NCBI RefSeq assembly: GCF_000729995.1 | Contig: NZ_JNFG01000201.1 | Location: 62,001 to 126,000, forward strand | Length of the DNA stretch: 64,000 nucleotides | Reading direction: 5' to 3' | Source of the DNA: Caballeronia sordidicola | GTDB lineage: Bacteria; Pseudomonadota; Gammaproteobacteria; Burkholderiales; Burkholderiaceae | In this document: positions 26,312-35,150 of the stretch, in pieces | How the letters are laid out: each line of letters starts with the position of its first letter | Numbering within the stretch: position 1 is the stretch's first letter | Notes under the pieces: generated by a model | What the model was told of the DNA's origin: nothing | Seen by the model: the letters and a program-made list of their open reading frames with translations, nothing else | The model's database searches: none | Made by a program: the position numbers and the translations under genes

Positions 26312-27583
26312 ATGACAAACGATCAAGATCCACCGCGCCGCCGCTTTCTGAAAGCGGGCGTTGCCGCAGGCGCGGCGTTAGGCGCGGGTTCAGTCGCGCA
26401 CGCCGCGACCAAGGCGCAGTTCAAGCAACCCATCGACCCGATGCTCATGGTCGAGCCGTTCTTCGGCGAGCATCAGGCGGGTATCGTGACACCGCAGCAG
26501 AGCCATACGTACGTGGCGTCGCTCGATCTCACGACCGACAAACGCGAAGAAGTGATCGGTCTTCTGAAAGAGTGGACGGATGCCGCCGCGCGCATGTCGC
26601 GCGGTGACACGGCCAAGCCTTTGCCCGCCGACGACAAAGCCGCACCCGATTCCGGCGATATCCTCGGCCTCGGCGCCGCGGGCCTCACGATCACGTTCGG
26701 TTTTGGCCCGGGATTGTTCACGCACGAAGGCAAGGATCGCTACGGTCTGGAGAAACGCCGGCCCGCAGCGCTGGTCGACTTGCCGCGCTTCAACGGCGAC
26801 CAATTGCTGCCGCAGAAAACCGGCGGCGACATCCTGATTCAAGCCTGCGCCAACGACGCTCAAGTCGCATTCCACGCAGTGCGTCAACTCGCGCGCATGG
26901 GCTACGGCATCGTGGCCATGCGTTGGGCTCAGGCGGGTTTCCTCTCCGGTCCGCGTGGACAGACGCCGCGCAACCTGATGGGCTTCAAGGACGGCACCAA
27001 CAATCCATCGACCGCGAAACCGGCGCTGATGAATCAGTTCGTGTGGGCCAACGCACCCGACGCGCCGTGGATGAACGGTGGCACGTACACGGTCGTGCGC
27101 CGTATCCGTATCACGCTGGAACACTGGGACACCATGGAACGTGGTTTCCAGGAACAGGTGATGGGCCGCGAGAAATACAGCGGTGCGCCGATCGGCAAGA
27201 AGAACGAAACCGATGCGTTGGATCTCGATGCCACTGACAAAGACGGCAATCAGGTGATTCCCGAAAACTCGCACGTGCGTTTGTCGAACCAGGCAACGAA
27301 CAACGGTGCGCAGATCTTGCGCCGTTCGTATTCGTATAACGACGGCACCGATTTTTATATCGAGCGGTGGCCGCCATGGCGCCAGGAAACCGAGTACGAC
27401 GCGGGGTTGATCTTCGTCGCGCATCAAAGCGATCCGCGCACCGGTTTCGTTCCGATCAACGAACGGCTGGCGAAGTTCGACATGATGAATCAGTTCACCA
27501 CGCACGTGGGCAGCGCGGTGTTCGCGTGTCCGCCGGGCGTGCGGCCGGGATCGTTTATCGGCGCGGGGCTGTTCGAAACCTGA
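26312..27583 (+). CDS. efeB: Tat-exported Dyp-type peroxidase / deferrochelatase (EfeB-like)
   Basis: A 423-aa heme peroxidase. The twin-arginine signal RRRFLKAG at 9-16 and the AHA cleavage region near 30 indicate folded export to the periplasm. The Dyp motif GFKDGTNNP is at 224-232 with catalytic Asp227; the likely proximal heme ligand is His321 in ENSHVRL, followed by ILRRSYSYNDG. EfeB-type enzymes oxidise ferrous iron or remove iron from heme. It is encoded directly before an Fe(III)-binding protein, which would receive the released or oxidised iron. An EfeU permease and EfeO are not present here. Confidence 0.9.
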   Translation: MTNDQDPPRRRFLKAGVAAGAALGAGSVAHAATKAQFKQPIDPMLMVEPFFGEHQAGIVTPQQSHTYVASLDLTTDKREEVIGLLKEWTDAAARMSRGDTAKPLPADDKAAPDSGDILGLGAAGLTITFGFGPGLFTHEGKDRYGLEKRRPAALVDLPRFNGDQLLPQKTGGDILIQACANDAQVAFHAVRQLARMGYGIVAMRWAQAGFLSGPRGQTPRNLMGFKDGTNNPSTAKPALMNQFVWANAPDAPWMNGGTYTVVRRIRITLEHWDTMERGFQEQVMGREKYSGAPIGKKNETDALDLDATDKDGNQVIPENSHVRLSNQATNNGAQILRRSYSYNDGTDFYIERWPPWRQETEYDAGLIFVAHQSDPRTGFVPINERLAKFDMMNQFTTHVGSAVFACPPGVRPGSFIGAGLFET

Positions 27584-27617
27584 TTCAAAGCAAGCCAGAA
27601 GCCCAAGCTAAAGTACA

Positions 27618-27636
27618 CGCCGGCAACGAGCCGGCG
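27618..27636 (+). other. Intercistronic hairpin between efeB and the Fe-binding protein gene
   Basis: CGCCGGC and GCCGGCG pair perfectly around AACGA, in the 78-nt gap between the two genes. With no U-tract it is unlikely to be a full terminator; it could stabilise the downstream mRNA or adjust relative expression. Confidence 0.5.
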
Positions 27637-27661
27637 CACCACAACAAAAGGAATGACTGCA

Positions 27662-28687
27662 ATGAACACCACACGCTCCCTGCCCGTGCTGCGCACGCTT
27701 TGCGGCATCGCGGTGCTGGCTGCCGCGGCGGCGTTGCCGCTGAACTCGGAAGCGGCGACGCTGACCTTGTACAACGCGCAACACGAGCAGGTCGTGGCCG
27801 CGCTGGCGAAGGACTTCGAGAAGCAATCCGGTGTGTCGGTGAAGGTTCGTAACGGCGAAGGCCCGGCCATGGCGGCACAACTGGTCGCGGAAGGATCGGC
27901 TTCTCCCGCCGATGTCTACTTCACCGAGAATTCGCCCGAACTGATGTTGCTGGACGAGAAGGGCCTGCTCGCCAAAACCGATGCGTCCACGCTCTCGACC
28001 ATCCCGTCGCGCTACAACTCGCCGCAGGGCGACTGGGTCGGCGTGCTCGCGCGTGAGAACGTGCTGGTCTACAACACGAAGAAGATCGATGCGGCGCAAC
28101 TGCCGGCATCGCTGATGGATCTCGCCAAGCCGGAATGGAAAGGCAAGGTCGGCATTGCACCGAGCGACGGCGATTTCCTGCCGGTGGTGAGCGCGGTGAT
28201 TGCGATGAAGGGCGAAGCACAAGCGCTCGAATGGCTCAAGGGCCTGAAGAAAAACTCGCAGATCTTCGATGACGACGAAGGCGTGGTCGCAGCGGTGAAT
28301 CGCGGCGGCGTGGCGACGGGCGTAGTGAACAACTACTACTGGGCGCGCCTGCATGTGCAACTGGGCGACAGCGCGACCCGCAGCGCGATCTATCACTTCG
28401 GTAATGGCGACGTGGGCGCACTCGTGAACGTATCGGGCGCGGCGGTATTGAAGTCGAGCAAGAACCAGGAGGCCGCGCAGCAGTTCCTGGCGTATCTGGT
28501 CAGCGAACGTGCGCAGGACCTGATGGCCAAGGGCAAGATCGCGTTCGAATATCCGCTGCATGCGGGTGTTTCTCCCGACCCGCTGCTCAAGCCTTTCGAC
28601 CAGTTGAGCCCGCCGTCGTTGACGGTTGAACAACTCGGCGATGACAGCAAGGCCGCGAAGCTGATGCGTCAAGCCGGATTACTGTAA
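27662..28687 (+). CDS. fbpA: Periplasmic Fe(III)-binding protein (FbpA/FutA-like)
   Basis: A 341-aa precursor with a Sec signal peptide (VLRTLCGIAVLAAAAALPLNSEA). The mature sequence begins TLTLYNAQHEQ and carries LYNAQ, ADVYFTENS and the adjacent tyrosines Tyr225-Tyr226 in NNYYWAR, the usual ferric-iron ligands of the FbpA/FutA group. AAAAGG sits about 10 nt before the ATG at 27662; the ATG at 27653 would be only 1-2 nt from it. It captures iron for the FbpB/FbpC importer encoded next. Confidence 0.9.
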   Translation: MNTTRSLPVLRTLCGIAVLAAAAALPLNSEAATLTLYNAQHEQVVAALAKDFEKQSGVSVKVRNGEGPAMAAQLVAEGSASPADVYFTENSPELMLLDEKGLLAKTDASTLSTIPSRYNSPQGDWVGVLARENVLVYNTKKIDAAQLPASLMDLAKPEWKGKVGIAPSDGDFLPVVSAVIAMKGEAQALEWLKGLKKNSQIFDDDEGVVAAVNRGGVATGVVNNYYWARLHVQLGDSATRSAIYHFGNGDVGALVNVSGAAVLKSSKNQEAAQQFLAYLVSERAQDLMAKGKIAFEYPLHAGVSPDPLLKPFDQLSPPSLTVEQLGDDSKAAKLMRQAGLL

Positions 28688-28699
28688 GCGCAGGAGAGT

Positions 28700-30343
28700 A
28701 TGAGCGATGTTGTGAAGGCGGTTGGCGTATCCGCGCTGCCCGAACCCCGCGGCCGCAAACGCGCGCCGCGGGGTTTGCTCGTGGCGGCGGGATTGTGCGC
28801 GCTGCTGGTGCTGATGCCGCTCGCCTTCACGGTGTATCGCGCGGTGACGTTCGGCTGGGATGACGCCATCGAACTGATCTTCAGGCCGCTGGTGGGCGAA
28901 TTGCTCATCAACACGCTGTCCATTACCGTGAGCGCCACGCTCGTGTCAGCGGTAGTGGGGACGGCGGCAGCATGGTTTATCGAACGAACGGGTTTGCCCG
29001 GGCGGCGACTGTGGGCGGCTCTCACGGTTGCGCCGCTCGCGATGCCTGCGTTCATCACGAGTTACGCATGGGTGTCATTGAGCCTCGATTTGCAGGACTT
29101 CGCGGGCGCGTTGCTCGTGATTTCCACTGCGTATTTCCCCCTTGTCTATTTGCCTGTTGCCGCCGCCTTGCGTGGCATGGATCCGGCGCTTGAAGAAAGC
29201 GCTCGCTCGCTGGGTTGCGGACGTGTTGGCGTGTTCGTGCGCGTGGTGCTCCCGCAATTGCGGCCCGCGCTGCTTGGCGGAATGCTGCTGGTGGCGCTAG
29301 GCGTGCTGTCGGAATTTGGCGCGTTCACGCTGTTGCGCTTTCGGACCTTTACTACGCAGATCTACGCCGAATACAGGACCAGCTTCGATAGCAGCGGCGC
29401 GTCTGTATTCGCGTGCATTCTTATCGCGATGTGCCTGTTCTGTCTCGCGCTGGAAATGCGCGTGCGGGGCGGCGCACGCTATGAACGCGTCGATCGCGGC
29501 GTGAGGCGTGCCGCATTGCGTTATGAACTCGGCGCGTGGCGATGGGTGGTGGTCGCCGCATTTGTACTGCTGGCGATCGTGACACTGGGTGTGCCTATCG
29601 GCATGATCGGTTTCTGGCTGACGCAAAGCGGCGCCGCCGCGATCACGCCGGCGGAGGTATCGCCGGAACTGCTGATTGAATCGACTTTGTCATCGATCGG
29701 TTATGGTTGCGCCGCTGCAGTCGTCACTACGCTCGCGTGCGTGCCGCTCGCGTTCCTGCTGGTGCGTTTTCCGAGCAGGGTTGCGACTACGTTCGAGCGC
29801 ATCGTGTTCCTGGCGCAAGGATTGCCGAGCCTGGTGGTCGCGCTGGCGATCGTGTCGCTGGCCGTGCACGCGTTGAGGCCGTTGTATCAGAGCGCCGAGT
29901 TGCTGGTCGTGGCCTACGCCATTTTGTTCCTGCCGCTCGCGCTGGTCAGCGTGCGCGCGGCGTTTACGCAGGCGCAACCGCGTCTTGAAGAGACCGCTCG
30001 ATCGCTTGGGCTAAGCTGGCGTGAAACCGTGCGGCGTGTGCTCTTGCCGCTGGCCGGGCCGGGTCTGGGCGCCGGTGCAACCATGGTCTTTATCTCGGTC
30101 GTCACTGAACTCAATTCCACGTTATTGCTGTCGCCAAGCGGGACACGCACGCTCGCCACGCAAGTGTGGATCGATACGTCCACGCTCGCGTTTGCCGCCG
30201 CTGCGCCGTATGCCGCATTGCTCGTGGGCATTTCGCTGGCGGCATCGATCGCGTTGTTCACGTTGCTCGGACGATCGGCGGTAGCGGGACGTGCGGCTGA
30301 TTTAAAAGCAGGACTACAGGCCGGTTCGCCGCCTGACAAGTAA
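28700..30343 (+). CDS. fbpB: Fe(III) ABC transporter permease, fused two-domain (FbpB-like)
   Basis: A 547-aa inner-membrane protein with about 12 helices: two permease domains in one chain. Each half has an EAA loop (EESARSLGCGRVGVFVRVVLP near 170-190 and EETARSLGLSWRETVRRVLLP near 430-450). This tandem layout is typical of FbpB/ThiP-type iron permeases. GGAGAGT precedes the ATG, 12 nt after the binding-protein stop. It moves iron across the inner membrane. Confidence 0.92.
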   Translation: MSDVVKAVGVSALPEPRGRKRAPRGLLVAAGLCALLVLMPLAFTVYRAVTFGWDDAIELIFRPLVGELLINTLSITVSATLVSAVVGTAAAWFIERTGLPGRRLWAALTVAPLAMPAFITSYAWVSLSLDLQDFAGALLVISTAYFPLVYLPVAAALRGMDPALEESARSLGCGRVGVFVRVVLPQLRPALLGGMLLVALGVLSEFGAFTLLRFRTFTTQIYAEYRTSFDSSGASVFACILIAMCLFCLALEMRVRGGARYERVDRGVRRAALRYELGAWRWVVVAAFVLLAIVTLGVPIGMIGFWLTQSGAAAITPAEVSPELLIESTLSSIGYGCAAAVVTTLACVPLAFLLVRFPSRVATTFERIVFLAQGLPSLVVALAIVSLAVHALRPLYQSAELLVVAYAILFLPLALVSVRAAFTQAQPRLEETARSLGLSWRETVRRVLLPLAGPGLGAGATMVFISVVTELNSTLLLSPSGTRTLATQVWIDTSTLAFAAAAPYAALLVGISLAASIALFTLLGRSAVAGRAADLKAGLQAGSPPDK

Positions 30344-30349
30344 ATCGAT

Positions 30350-31405
30350 ATGAGCGAACTTCGCGTTACCAGCCTGACCAAGTCCTTCGATGGTCAACCC
30401 GTGCTTCATGGTGTCGATTTATCGGTGGAACGCGGTACCTTGCTTGCCTTGCTCGGGCCATCCGGCAGCGGCAAGACCACGCTCTTGCGCGTGCTGTGCG
30501 GCTTCGAACGGGCCGACGCCGGCACCGTCGAGATCGATGGCGTGCGCGTGGCCGGACCGGGCATTCACGTGCCGTCAGAAGCGCGGCGGATAGGCTATGT
30601 GCCGCAGGAAGGCGCGCTTTTTCCCCATCTTTCGGTCGCCGATAACATCGTCTTCGGCTTGCCGCGGCAGCAGCGGCGGGCGCGGTATCGCGTGGATGAA
30701 TTGCTGGCGCTCGTGGGTCTGCCGGCGGCCTATGGCGACCGCGCGCCGCAGGCATTGTCCGGTGGGCAGCAGCAACGTGTCGCGCTGGCGCGAGCGCTTG
30801 CGCCGTCGCCCTCGCTCGTGATGCTCGACGAACCGTTTTCTTCCCTCGATGCCGCGTTGCGGATCGAAACGCGTGAGGCCGTGGCGAACGCGCTCGCGGC
30901 AACGGGCGCCACCGCGGTGCTGGTGACGCACGATCAGGCCGAGGCGTTGTCGCTCGGGCACGAGGTGGCGGTGTTGTGGCGTGGCCGTCTTGTGCAGACG
31001 GATTCGCCGGAGGCGGTGTATCGGCGGCCGGTGTCGCGTGAGCTGGCGAGTTTTGTCGGCGACGCGGTGATCGTGCCGGGGTTGATCGATTCCGGGAATT
31101 CGAAGCAGGTGATATGCGAGTTCGGCACCTTGCCGATCGCACGCACCGTGGTCGCCAGCGATGTCGATGTGATGATCCGGCCGGAGCAGATCCGGATTGT
31201 TTCCGATCATCGTGCGGAAGGTGATGGCGTTCAGGCGATAGTCGAGAAAGTCGTGTTCTATGGTCACGATGCCAGCGTCATGCTGCGTTCCCTCACAGGC
31301 GAGCGCGGTGTGCAGATTCGCGTGGCGGGGCATTCGCATCCGCGTGTCGGCGAGCGCATCGCGCTGTCGGTCGAAGGCGATGTCGTGGCTTATCCCAAGG
31401 GCTAG
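30350..31405 (+). CDS. fbpC: Fe(III) ABC transporter ATP-binding protein (FbpC-like)
   Basis: A 351-aa ATPase with Walker A GPSGSGKTT at 36-44, signature LSGGQQQR at 136-143, Walker B LVMLDEP at 156-162 and switch His in VLVTHDQAEA. The C-terminal 110 residues form a TOBE-like regulatory domain (MIRPEQIRIVSDHRAEGDG). It begins 6 nt after the permease stop and completes the operon. No clear terminator follows before the MarR promoter. Confidence 0.92.
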   Translation: MSELRVTSLTKSFDGQPVLHGVDLSVERGTLLALLGPSGSGKTTLLRVLCGFERADAGTVEIDGVRVAGPGIHVPSEARRIGYVPQEGALFPHLSVADNIVFGLPRQQRRARYRVDELLALVGLPAAYGDRAPQALSGGQQQRVALARALAPSPSLVMLDEPFSSLDAALRIETREAVANALAATGATAVLVTHDQAEALSLGHEVAVLWRGRLVQTDSPEAVYRRPVSRELASFVGDAVIVPGLIDSGNSKQVICEFGTLPIARTVVASDVDVMIRPEQIRIVSDHRAEGDGVQAIVEKVVFYGHDASVMLRSLTGERGVQIRVAGHSHPRVGERIALSVEGDVVAYPKG

Positions 31406-31450
31406 CCAGGGGTAGTTGGGGGCCGATGTTATGACGGCCATTTCGCTTAT

Positions 31451-31479
31451 TTGACAAAGTGCATATGCACAAATATAAT
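31451..31479 (+). promoter_or_regulatory. Consensus sigma70 promoter of the marR gene
   Basis: TTGACA at 31451-31456, a 17-bp spacer and TATAAT at 31474-31479: both hexamers are exact. The spacer holds the palindromic operator GTGCATATGCAC. The transcription start predicted from the -10 box falls at about 31485-31487, on the ATG itself, so the message is expected to be leaderless or nearly so. Confidence 0.85.
31459..31470. promoter_or_regulatory. MarR operator 1 (GTGCATATGCAC)
   Basis: A perfect 12-bp palindrome lying between the -35 and -10 boxes of the marR promoter. The identical sequence recurs before the SDR gene at 31962-31973. The position suggests autorepression by steric block. Confidence 0.75.
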
Positions 31480-31485
31480 CGGCAG

Positions 31486-31917
31486 ATGACTACCCAAGAC
31501 CTGTCCTATCTCGACTGCAACTGCTTCGCCATCCGTCAGGCGGCGCGGTTTGTGTCGCAGCTTTATGAGCGTCACGTCAGCCAGGCAGGCGTGACGGCGG
31601 CGCAATTTACGTTGCTCGCGGCAATCCACCGGCGACCGGGCGTGACCATGGCCGACCTCGCGGACGCCATGGTGATGGAACGCACCACGCTGGTCCGGGC
31701 GCTAAAACCGCTGCAGCGCGACGGGCTGGTCACGGCCGCCCAGCAAGACGCCAGCACGCGGGCTGTCGCGCTGTCCCTGTCGGACGCAGGCAAGAAGACG
31801 CTCGGCGAAGCATCGCTGCGCTGGCGCGACGCGCAGCGTGAATTCGAAGACAAGTTCGGCCGGGAACGCGCCGGCGAACTGAGAAAGTCGCTGCTCGAAC
31901 TGACATCGGCGGAATGA
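31486..31917 (+). CDS. MarR-family transcriptional regulator
   Basis: A 143-aa winged-helix dimeric regulator: SYLDCNCFAIRQAARFVSQL at the N-terminus, the recognition region ADLADAMVMERTTLVRAL (about 60-78) and the wing LVTAAQQDASTRAVALSLSDAG. Two cysteines near the N-terminus (DCNCF) could make it redox- or ligand-responsive, as in OhrR-like proteins. The ATG at 31486 is chosen because an upstream GTG frame would overlap the promoter. No ribosome-binding site fits between the promoter and the start, so leaderless translation is likely. It probably represses itself and the SDR/thiolase genes through the two identical palindromes. Confidence 0.88.
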   Translation: MTTQDLSYLDCNCFAIRQAARFVSQLYERHVSQAGVTAAQFTLLAAIHRRPGVTMADLADAMVMERTTLVRALKPLQRDGLVTAAQQDASTRAVALSLSDAGKKTLGEASLRWRDAQREFEDKFGRERAGELRKSLLELTSAE

Positions 31918-31924
31918 AATACTC

Positions 31925-31951
31925 GCTCGGCATGCCGCCGGGCGTTTTTTT
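31925..31951 (+). terminator. Rho-independent terminator after marR
   Basis: GCTCGGC and GCCGGGC form a 7-bp stem (one G-U pair) around ATGCC, followed by G and seven T residues, 8 nt past the marR stop. It separates marR from the SDR/thiolase transcript, which therefore needs its own promoter. Confidence 0.75.
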
Positions 31952-31961
31952 ACCTCATAAA

Positions 31962-31973
31962 GTGCATATGCAC
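31962..31973. promoter_or_regulatory. MarR operator 2 (GTGCATATGCAC) upstream of the SDR gene
   Basis: Identical to operator 1, and here part of a 14-bp palindrome (AGTGCATATGCACT). It lies 13 nt before the SDR start codon and just 3' of the marR terminator, so the regulator likely controls the SDR/thiolase unit. Confidence 0.75.
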
Positions 31974-31986
31974 TACGGAGATTGAG

Positions 31987-32691
31987 ATGGAAATCAAAGG
32001 AAAAGTCGTGTTGGTGACGGGCGCTAATCGCGGCCTTGGCGAGCAGTTTGCGAAAGCGTTGCTCGCGGCGGGGGCATCGAAGGTATATGCATCGGCGCGC
32101 GATAAAAGCCAGGTCAAGGTGCCCGGCGTTGAGGCTGTGCAACTCGACGTGACGAATGCGCAGAGCATTGCTGCTGCGGCCGACCGCCTGACCGACGTGC
32201 AGATCGTCATCAACAATGCCGGCGCAATCATTGGCGGTTCGTTGCTCGATGGCGCGGCCATTGATGCCGTGCGCTCGCAGCTCGAGACCAACGTGATCGG
32301 TCCGCTCGCCGTTACCCAGGCCTTCGCACCAATCCTCAAGCGCAACGGCGGCGGTGCGGTGGTCAACATTCTGTCGGTGCTGAGCTGGTTGACCATCGAC
32401 AACACGGGTTCGTACAGCGCGTCCAAGTCCGCCGCGTGGGCGATCACGAACGGCCTGCGCACCGAACTGCGTGGACAGAACACGCTGGTGGTGGGAGTGC
32501 ATCCGGCGTTTATCGATACCGATATGACCGCGGGGATCGACGCGCCAAAGACATCGCCGGAAGACGTCGTGCGTCAGGTGCTGGACGGCATCGAGCAAGG
32601 CAAGCAAGAGATCCTCGTCGATGAAGTCGGCCGCAACGTGAAGGCGTCGTTATCGTCGGCAACGCCTGCTTATCTCTCGCCGGCGCATTAA
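31987..32691 (+). CDS. Short-chain dehydrogenase/reductase (SDR)
   Basis: A 234-aa classical SDR: cofactor motif TGANRGLG at 12-19, NNAG near 74-77, and the catalytic Tyr/Lys pair in the YSASK block (about residues 139-143) preceded by a Ser-containing NILSVLSW strand. It reduces or oxidises a small carbonyl/alcohol with NAD(P). GGAG precedes the ATG. It is followed 29 nt later by a thiolase gene and both are probably under MarR control. Substrate unknown. Confidence 0.88.
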   Translation: MEIKGKVVLVTGANRGLGEQFAKALLAAGASKVYASARDKSQVKVPGVEAVQLDVTNAQSIAAAADRLTDVQIVINNAGAIIGGSLLDGAAIDAVRSQLETNVIGPLAVTQAFAPILKRNGGGAVVNILSVLSWLTIDNTGSYSASKSAAWAITNGLRTELRGQNTLVVGVHPAFIDTDMTAGIDAPKTSPEDVVRQVLDGIEQGKQEILVDEVGRNVKASLSSATPAYLSPAH

Positions 32692-32720
32692 TTTTTCTGG
32701 TCAATCAGGAGCGAAGAACC

Positions 32721-33908
32721 ATGAGCCATCAACGTGAAATCGTGCTGTGCGAGCCGGTCAGGACCGCGATCGGTGCATTCAACGGGGCGCTGAAAGGCAC
32801 GCCCGCGACGGACCTTGGCGCGGCTGTGGTCCGTGAAACGCTGCGGCGTGCAGGGGTTGCAGGACAGGACGTGGATTCGGTCACCTTGGGCAACGTGATC
32901 CAGGCGGGTAACCGCATGAATCCCGCGCGCCAGGCGGCCGTGAACGGTGGTTTGCCAGTGTCCGTTCCCGCGCTAACCGTGAACCGCGTGTGCGGCTCGG
33001 GCGCGCAGGCGATTGTATCGGCGGCTAACGAGATCACGACCGGCTTTGTGCAACTCGCGGTAGCGGGCGGCATGGAGAACATGGATCGCGCGCCGTATCT
33101 GCTGGATAACGGGCGTTTCGGATATCGGATGGGCAACGCGGAAATCCACGACAGCATGTTGCGCGATGGCCTTGACGACGCATTCTCCGGCAAGCATTCC
33201 GGCTGGCATACGGAAGACCTCGTCCTGCAAATGGACATCACGCGCGAAGCGCAGGACCGTTTCGCCGAGCGTTCGCAGCAACGTTTCGCCGCAGCGCAGG
33301 CGAAGGGATGGTTCGCGGGGGAGATTGTCGGCGTGGAGGTGAAGGCGGGCAAGCAAAGCGTTGTTTTCAATGTCGACGAACAGCCGCGGCCGGACACCAC
33401 GTTCGCGACGTTGTCAAAACTGCGTCCCGCATTCCGCCCCGACGGCACGATCACCGCGGGCAACGCGCCGGGTCTGAACAGCGGCGCGGCAGCGATGCTC
33501 GTGGCAGATCGCGCGTTCGCCGAGCGCAAGGGGATCCAGGCATCGGTACGGCTGGTCGCATACGGCATTGCGGCGGTCGAACCGGGCATGTTCGGCCTTG
33601 GACCGGTGCCGGCCGTCCAGCAGGCGCTGGATCGCGCAGGCTGGAAGCTGGGCGATCTGGAGCGCATCGAGATCAACGAAGCGTTTGCTGCCGTGCCGAT
33701 CGCGGTTGCACGGAAACTGGGTCTGCCCGATGACGTGGTGAACCCCGAAGGCGGCGCGATTGCCCACGGCCACGCTATTGGCGCAACCGGCGCGGTGCTG
33801 GTCACGCGTCTCGCCCACGCGATGAAACGCGACGGTTTGAAGCGAGCGATGGTGACGCTGTGTATCGGCGGCGGGCAGGGGATTGCGCTGGCGTTGGAAA
33901 GCGTTTGA
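32721..33908 (+). CDS. Thiolase (acetyl-CoA C-acyltransferase family)
   Basis: A 395-aa degradative or biosynthetic thiolase: acyl-accepting Cys91 in NRVCGSGAQA, the His motif GGAIAHGHAIGATG near 345-358 and the second Cys in LCIGGGQG near 381. CAGGAGCGAAGAACC gives a good ribosome site. It condenses or cleaves acyl-CoA with CoA in the cytoplasm. The SDR upstream could act on the 3-oxoacyl or hydroxyacyl form, but neither specificity can be read from the sequence. Confidence 0.92.
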   Translation: MSHQREIVLCEPVRTAIGAFNGALKGTPATDLGAAVVRETLRRAGVAGQDVDSVTLGNVIQAGNRMNPARQAAVNGGLPVSVPALTVNRVCGSGAQAIVSAANEITTGFVQLAVAGGMENMDRAPYLLDNGRFGYRMGNAEIHDSMLRDGLDDAFSGKHSGWHTEDLVLQMDITREAQDRFAERSQQRFAAAQAKGWFAGEIVGVEVKAGKQSVVFNVDEQPRPDTTFATLSKLRPAFRPDGTITAGNAPGLNSGAAAMLVADRAFAERKGIQASVRLVAYGIAAVEPGMFGLGPVPAVQQALDRAGWKLGDLERIEINEAFAAVPIAVARKLGLPDDVVNPEGGAIAHGHAIGATGAVLVTRLAHAMKRDGLKRAMVTLCIGGGQGIALALESV

Positions 33909-34254
33909 TTGGGCGGGATTAGCTCGTGGGCTAAACATGGGCATTGGCAGGGGCGTTTGAGTTCGCGATTGAAGAGGATTGCGTCGTCTGGACCGGACGC
34001 TTGTGGTGCATTGCACAAGGGAGATTCCCCGAACCCTCGACACGCCTTCCAGGACTCCCGCATCGCTCAGCATCGTCGAACAAACGCGGTCCAGCGCGCT
34101 AAACGGGCGAATAACGCGAAAAGTTGGCGGATTACAGCGATAGTCTCTCGCATGGGGACGGGACGCGGACAGTAAGGTGAAAGCTCGTTTGGCGGCGCGT
34201 CGGAATCAGCTTGATCCGGGCGTCGCCATTCCTGTTTCCCGGAGTGCACGAGCT
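33909..34254. other. Intergenic region, no gene seen
   Basis: About 345 bp between the thiolase and the small secreted protein. Short frames exist on both strands but none has family likeness, a good ribosome site or sensible codon use. No clear terminator or repeat was seen. Confidence 0.4.
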
Positions 34255-34725
34255 ATGAGAATCCCCCTGTCCGCCGGCATTGCCGTGCTGTTCCTGAGCA
34301 CCAGCGCGCTTGCGCAACAACCGCTCGCCCTTCCAATGCGCAGCCAGAACCCGGCGCAAACCAGGATCGATACCGCGATGTGCTACAGCTACGCCAATCA
34401 ACATACCGGCGTAGTGATGGCGCGCGTGTCCCAGTTGCCCGAAAAGCCGAAGACCGTGAAGCCGGGTGCGGTGAATCCAGTTGCGGTGGCGGCGCCGTTG
34501 CCCTCTGCGATTGCGCCCGGGTCCGCGCCGGATGCGGCATCGGCGATGGAAGCGTCCTCGACGCCTACGCCCGGTGTGGCGGCGGATGCTCGCGCTGCCG
34601 CGAACGCAAGTTCGACGTCCGCCGATGCGCCTATGCCTGCGTTGCCTCCGCCCGAGCCGCCAATGGTCCAGTACTGGCGTTCGTATGGTGAATGCATGAC
34701 GGACCGCGGGTATATGGTGCGATAA
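34255..34725 (+). CDS. Small secreted Ala/Pro-rich protein with C-terminal CMTDRGY motif
   Basis: A 156-aa precursor; signal peptide MRIPLSAGIAVLFLSTSALA with cleavage near residue 20. The middle (about 60-135) is a low-complexity Ala/Pro/Ser linker. The C-terminus, WRSYGECMTDRGYMVR, resembles the short Cys-x-x-x-Arg-Gly-Tyr motif seen at the end of many proteobacterial surface lipoprotein-like proteins. A second Cys lies near residue 43 (AMCYSYAN), so a disulfide is possible. The start at 34255 is set by the signal peptide. Function not recognised. Confidence 0.7.
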   Translation: MRIPLSAGIAVLFLSTSALAQQPLALPMRSQNPAQTRIDTAMCYSYANQHTGVVMARVSQLPEKPKTVKPGAVNPVAVAAPLPSAIAPGSAPDAASAMEASSTPTPGVAADARAAANASSTSADAPMPALPPPEPPMVQYWRSYGECMTDRGYMVR

Positions 34726-34759
34726 GGGGCATGGTTTTTCGCTCGCGCCGGTGGACGGG

Positions 34760-35105
34760 GTTGGGGTTTTGGTGGTTGCGGGGTTAGTTAGTGGTCGGGG
34801 GTCTATGCCGGGTTGCTGCTTTCGGTGTTAGTGGTCTGCTTAGGTCGGCTATTCTCTTTATCACTGTTAGCCACTGCGCGTGGCGGCGCGTCATTTCTTT
34901 GTCCAAAGCGACAAAGAAACGAAGCAAAGAAAACGCTTTCAAAACGCGGGCTCGTAAGTTGACCTAGCGTGCAGTTTCCAAGTTTTTGGCCCCCCAAAAG
35001 CACGGTGCTCGCAAGAACCACCAATGTTTGAACCCCTCCTTCTCGCGAATTCTTACACGCACACGCTTCGCCCCGTACGCTCTCGGGCAAGCACGAGCTG
35101 ATCGT
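34760..35105 (-). repeat. Dispersed repeat element, copy C
   Basis: The most complete copy in the window: it contains both the left block shared with copy B (GCGAATTCTTACACGC, CCCCGTACGCTCTCGGGCAA) and the central core with the perfect hairpin (34894-34919) and the GTTAGTGGTCTGCTTAGG/TGCCGGGTTGCTGCTTTCGG edge. It follows the small secreted protein gene with no coding function of its own. Confidence 0.88.
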
Positions 35106-35150
35106 GCTAACAACCGCCCGAATAAAACCTGACGCCAAGCATGTCGACCA

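Noticed and set aside
32729..34063. A 444-codon minus-strand frame antisense to the thiolase
   Set aside because: It is Ser/Arg/Pro-rich, has no recognised motif, and runs exactly opposite a gene with all thiolase active-site residues.
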